Shown here: positions 14,095 through 16,296 of the stretch, one piece after another
How the letters are laid out: each line of letters begins with the position of its first letter
How positions within the stretch are numbered: position 1 is the stretch's first letter
From: JBBDMC01 sp964441935
Lineage (GTDB): Bacteria; Pseudomonadota; Alphaproteobacteria; Rhizobiales; Kaistiaceae
Direction: 5' to 3'
DNA length: 16,296 nucleotides
NCBI GenBank assembly: GCA_964441935.1
Contig: CAYTXI010000055.1
Coordinates: 1-16,296, forward strand
Position numbers and translations under genes: made by a program
Notes under the pieces: model-generated
Database searches by the model: none
Told to the model about the DNA's origin: nothing
The model's input: the letters and a program-made list of their open reading frames with translations, nothing else

Positions 14095-14272
14095 TACGCA
14101 AGCATGCGCTTTTCTGGTTACGCCGACGTGAAGGTGCTCGATCCAAATTTACGCAAAAATCGTCCGGATCAGAGAGGCAGAAGCTCGCGCCGCGCCGGGA
14201 AAACCAGCCGCCGCCCGCTCGTTCTGGCGCGCGGCACCGGCTCCGCCGGGCCGCCGGGAGTGCTTTTGGTTC

Positions 14273-14281
14273 TGCTATAGT
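14273..14281 (+). promoter_or_regulatory. Extended -10 promoter for the triple-repeat gene
   Basis: TGCTATAGT matches the extended -10 form TGnTATAAT at all but one position. No -35 hexamer is evident 17 bases upstream, as is usual for extended -10 promoters. Transcription would start near 14288, about 83 bases before the ATG. Confidence 0.45.
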
Positions 14282-14370
14282 TCCAGCCGACAGGGGGCAT
14301 CTGCGACCGGACAGTCGGGTCAGCGCCCGATCGAGGAGCAAGGTCCGGCCAGAGTTCGGAGCTTGGATCC

Positions 14371-15153
14371 ATGAAGCACCCGGTTCTCGCATTTTGCGCT
14401 GGGCTCGCCTTCTCGGCATTCCTGCCGGGCGGTGGCGCCCGCGCTGACGCCACGCTCAACTGCGACGCCTACGCCGGCGCCGCCGTTGCCCAGAACCAAG
14501 TGAATGTCGCAGCCGGCTGCAGCCTGACCGGCGGCCGCTGGAGCGACGATTTCGACGGCCACCGCAACTGGTGCCTGCAGCCCAACGTCAGGATGGAAAA
14601 CGTCACGGCGGAAGACGGCGCCCGTCGCGCCGCACTCGCTCAGTGCGCCGCTCGGCCGGCGATGGACCAGCAGGCTTGCCAGACGTACGCCGACGACGCG
14701 GTCATGGCCGCGGACGCGGCGACCAGGCAATCGTGCGGATTTCAGGGGGGCCGCTGGCTGACGGACTTTGGCGCTCACTTCAAATGGTGTCTGGGCGTCC
14801 CGCAGTCAGCCCGCGACCAGGAGGCCCAGGCGCGCGCGACGACCCTGCAAGGCTGCATCGACGCAAGAGCCGCAGCCGTGGAGCGGGCCACAAAGAACGC
14901 CTGCGCTCAATACGCCTCCGTCGCCGTCGACCAGCAGAAAGACAATCTTCAGCGTCGATGCGGGTTCACCGGCGGGCGGTGGAGCGACAACTTCTTCGGA
15001 CATTTTGGCTGGTGCCTGAGCGTCGGCCCCGATGGCGCGGGAAAGGAGACCGCCGCACGCTATGCGGCCCTCCAGTCGGCCTGCACCGGCAACCCGTTCC
15101 GCGATCCGGGCCAATACGGCACGGGCGTGGATATGCCCGCGCTCGAGCAATAG
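14371..15153 (+). CDS. Secreted protein with three Cys-rich GGRW/HxxWC repeats
   Basis: 260 residues. A signal peptide (hydrophobic core LAFCAGLAFSAFL) is likely cut after ARA (residue 25). The mature protein is three tandem repeats of 72-75 residues, starting at C31, C103 and C178. Each reads C-x2-YA-x2-AV, 9 residues, C, then GGRW, F, H-x2-WCL and a final C. Cys positions are 31/50/68/92, 103/122/140/162 and 178/197/215/238, so the first two spacings are 19 and 18 in every repeat. Trp (57/129/204 and 67/139/214) and His (64/136/211) are invariant. Four Cys per repeat suggest two disulfides each. I recognise no named domain; function is unknown, and binding of a glycan or peptidoglycan is only a guess. 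GGAG lies nine bases before the ATG and an extended -10 promoter ~90 bases upstream. Its stop is 16 bases from the convergent ABC exporter gene. Confidence 0.85.
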   Translation: MKHPVLAFCAGLAFSAFLPGGGARADATLNCDAYAGAAVAQNQVNVAAGCSLTGGRWSDDFDGHRNWCLQPNVRMENVTAEDGARRAALAQCAARPAMDQQACQTYADDAVMAADAATRQSCGFQGGRWLTDFGAHFKWCLGVPQSARDQEAQARATTLQGCIDARAAAVERATKNACAQYASVAVDQQKDNLQRRCGFTGGRWSDNFFGHFGWCLSVGPDGAGKETAARYAALQSACTGNPFRDPGQYGTGVDMPALEQ

Positions 15154-15169
15154 CTGTCGGCGAGGCCCG

Positions 15170-16296
15170 CTACTTCACCGGCAAGGCCTCCGGGTCGTTC
15201 CTCTCCGGCGCGAACTCCGGCGCCGTCTCGCCCTCGACCGCGCGTAGGCGCTCCTCGGCCTCGGCGGCCTGGCGCTGGCGGTTCCACATCGAGGCGTAGA
15301 GGCCGGCCTGGCGCAGAAGTTGGTCGTGCGTCCCGCGTTCGACGATCCGCCCATCGTCCAGAACGACGATCTCGTCGGCATGCACCACGGTCGACAGGCG
15401 GTGGGCGATCATCAGCGTCGTGCGGTCGGCGGACACACGGTCGAGAGCGGCCTGGATCTCGCGTTCGGTGTGGGTGTCCAGTGCCGAGGTCGCCTCGTCG
15501 AGGATCAGGATCGGCGGCCCCTTGAGCACGGTGCGGGCGATGGCGACGCGCTGCTTCTCGCCGCCGGAGAGCTTCAGTCCGCGCTCGCCCACCTCGGTGT
15601 CGTATCCGTCGGGCAGGCGATCGACGAAGGCGGCGATCTGGGCGGTCTCCGCGGCGGCGCGGATCTCGACCTCGCTCGCGCCAGAGCGGCCGTAGCCGAT
15701 GTTGTAGCCGATGGTGTCGTTGAAGAGCACCGTGTCCTGCGGGACCATGCCGATCGCGGCGCGCAGCGATTCCTGGGTCACGTCGCGAACGTCCTGGCCG
15801 TCGATGGCGATCTTGCCGCCCGTCACGTCGTAGAAGCGGAACACGAGACGCGAGATCGTCGACTTGCCGGCGCCGGACGGCCCGACGATGGCGACGGTTC
15901 TGCCCGCCGGGACCTCGAACGAGATGCCTTTGATGATCGGCCGCGCGGGATCGTAGTGGAACGAGACGTCGTCGAAGACGACCTTGCCGCCGTTGACGAC
16001 AAGATCGGTCGCGCCTGGCTTGTCGACGATTTCGGGGGCGACGTCGAGGAGGTCGAACATCGCCTCGATGTCGGTCAGGCCCTGCTTGATCTCGCGGTAG
16101 ACGAAGCCGATGAAGTTGAGCGGGATCGATAGCTGCATCAGCAGCGCGTTGATCAGAACGAAGTCGCCGATGGTCTGCTCGCCGCGCATCACCGCCGCGC
16201 CGGACATCACCATGCACACGGTCATGCCGACGGTGAAAATCACGATCTGGCCGATGTTGAGCCAGGCGAGCGAGGTCCAGATGCGGATCGCCGCCT
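15170..16296 (-). CDS. Atm1/HlyB-type ABC exporter, fused permease-ATPase, 5' part outside the window
   Basis: The visible 374 residues are the last part of the membrane domain and a full ATPase domain. The frame is open through the right edge (AAIRIWTSLAWLNIGQ), so the true start is outside. The membrane part has INALLMQLSIPLNFIGFVYRE, a segment typical of Atm1/HMT1-type exporters, which move glutathione-based sulfur or heavy-metal conjugates. The ATPase has Walker A GPSGAGKS, the Q-loop VPQD, signature LSGGEKQR, Walker B ILILDEATSALD and H-loop MIAHRLSTV, all intact. A ~40-residue polar tail follows (EAEERLRAVEGE...). It acts as a homodimer in the inner membrane. Alternatives are other HlyB/MsbA-like exporters, but the LSIPLNF..VYRE segment favours Atm1. 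Confidence 0.88.
   Translation of the reverse strand, partial: AAIRIWTSLAWLNIGQIVIFTVGMTVCMVMSGAAVMRGEQTIGDFVLINALLMQLSIPLNFIGFVYREIKQGLTDIEAMFDLLDVAPEIVDKPGATDLVVNGGKVVFDDVSFHYDPARPIIKGISFEVPAGRTVAIVGPSGAGKSTISRLVFRFYDVTGGKIAIDGQDVRDVTQESLRAAIGMVPQDTVLFNDTIGYNIGYGRSGASEVEIRAAAETAQIAAFVDRLPDGYDTEVGERGLKLSGGEKQRVAIARTVLKGPPILILDEATSALDTHTEREIQAALDRVSADRTTLMIAHRLSTVVHADEIVVLDDGRIVERGTHDQLLRQAGLYASMWNRQRQAAEAEERLRAVEGETAPEFAPERNDPEALPVK

Larger units (their letters stand above)
14056..14370. other. Divergent promoter region between pilZ and the triple-repeat gene
   Basis: The 315 bases carry the start signals for both flanking genes. A good extended -10 element for the plus strand lies at 14273-14281. 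An inverted repeat GGGTCC-CGATCC-GGACCC (14077-14094) sits in the 5' leader of pilZ, about 20 bases upstream of its start codon. I see no gene in the gap. Confidence 0.5.

Noticed and set aside
15320..16132. Plus-strand ORF of 270 codons
   Set aside because: It is antisense to the ABC exporter ATPase, which has all ABC motifs; the product is Asp/Val/Arg-rich without a family.
1..16296. CRISPR array, prophage, toxin-antitoxin pair or biosynthetic cluster
   Set aside because: No regularly spaced repeats, integrase, phage structural, toxin-antitoxin or synthase genes were seen on either strand.

Overview
The window is high-GC DNA with alphaproteobacterial gene content. The pointers are a Ppx/GppA phosphatase with a long basic N-terminal extension, a short psd-pssA phospholipid pair, an Atm1-type ABC exporter, single-domain PilZ proteins and a PuuE-type allantoinase. 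A Rhodospirillales- or Hyphomicrobiales-like organism fits best. That placement rests on recognised protein families, not on a database search.

Layout. At 1-992 (minus) lies the start of an exopolyphosphatase/GppA gene that runs off the left edge. A tRNA-Gln(CTG) follows on the plus strand (1194-1267), behind a near-consensus sigma70 promoter. From about 1268 to 4507 the DNA looks accessory or damaged. It holds an 87-codon C-terminal fragment of an AMP-binding acyl-CoA ligase, a 15-codon fragment carrying a LivF-type ABC signature, and a class III adenylate cyclase-AAA ATPase gene whose C-terminus seems cut off. The spacer beyond it has insertion-sequence-like direct repeats. From 4508 to 7498 (minus) come an exported 172-aa protein and an RND/MMPL-type membrane transporter.

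From 7826 (plus) come a PilZ protein and a DapA-superfamily aldolase. The aldolase meets a convergent puuE-like allantoinase gene, and their stop codons share one CTAG. A 66-aa plus-strand ORF follows, then psd-pssA (minus), which makes phosphatidylserine and then phosphatidylethanolamine. Next is a second class III cyclase with a PAS-like N-terminus and coiled coil (minus), then a second PilZ protein very similar to the first (minus). Then comes a plus-strand gene for a secreted protein built of three Cys-rich repeats. The right edge cuts an Atm1/HlyB-type ABC exporter gene (minus).

Together the region mixes housekeeping (polyphosphate or (p)ppGpp metabolism, tRNA, phospholipids, Atm1 export) with nucleotide second-messenger functions: two predicted cAMP cyclases and two predicted c-di-GMP receptors. 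The item most likely to be undescribed is the secreted triple-repeat protein at 14371-15153. Its Cys spacing (19/18/22-24) and its GGRW...H..WC signature repeat almost exactly three times. Also worth a look are the 13-residue all-basic tract in Ppx, the gene remnants beside tRNA-Gln, and a terminator-like hairpin in the leader of the first pilZ gene.
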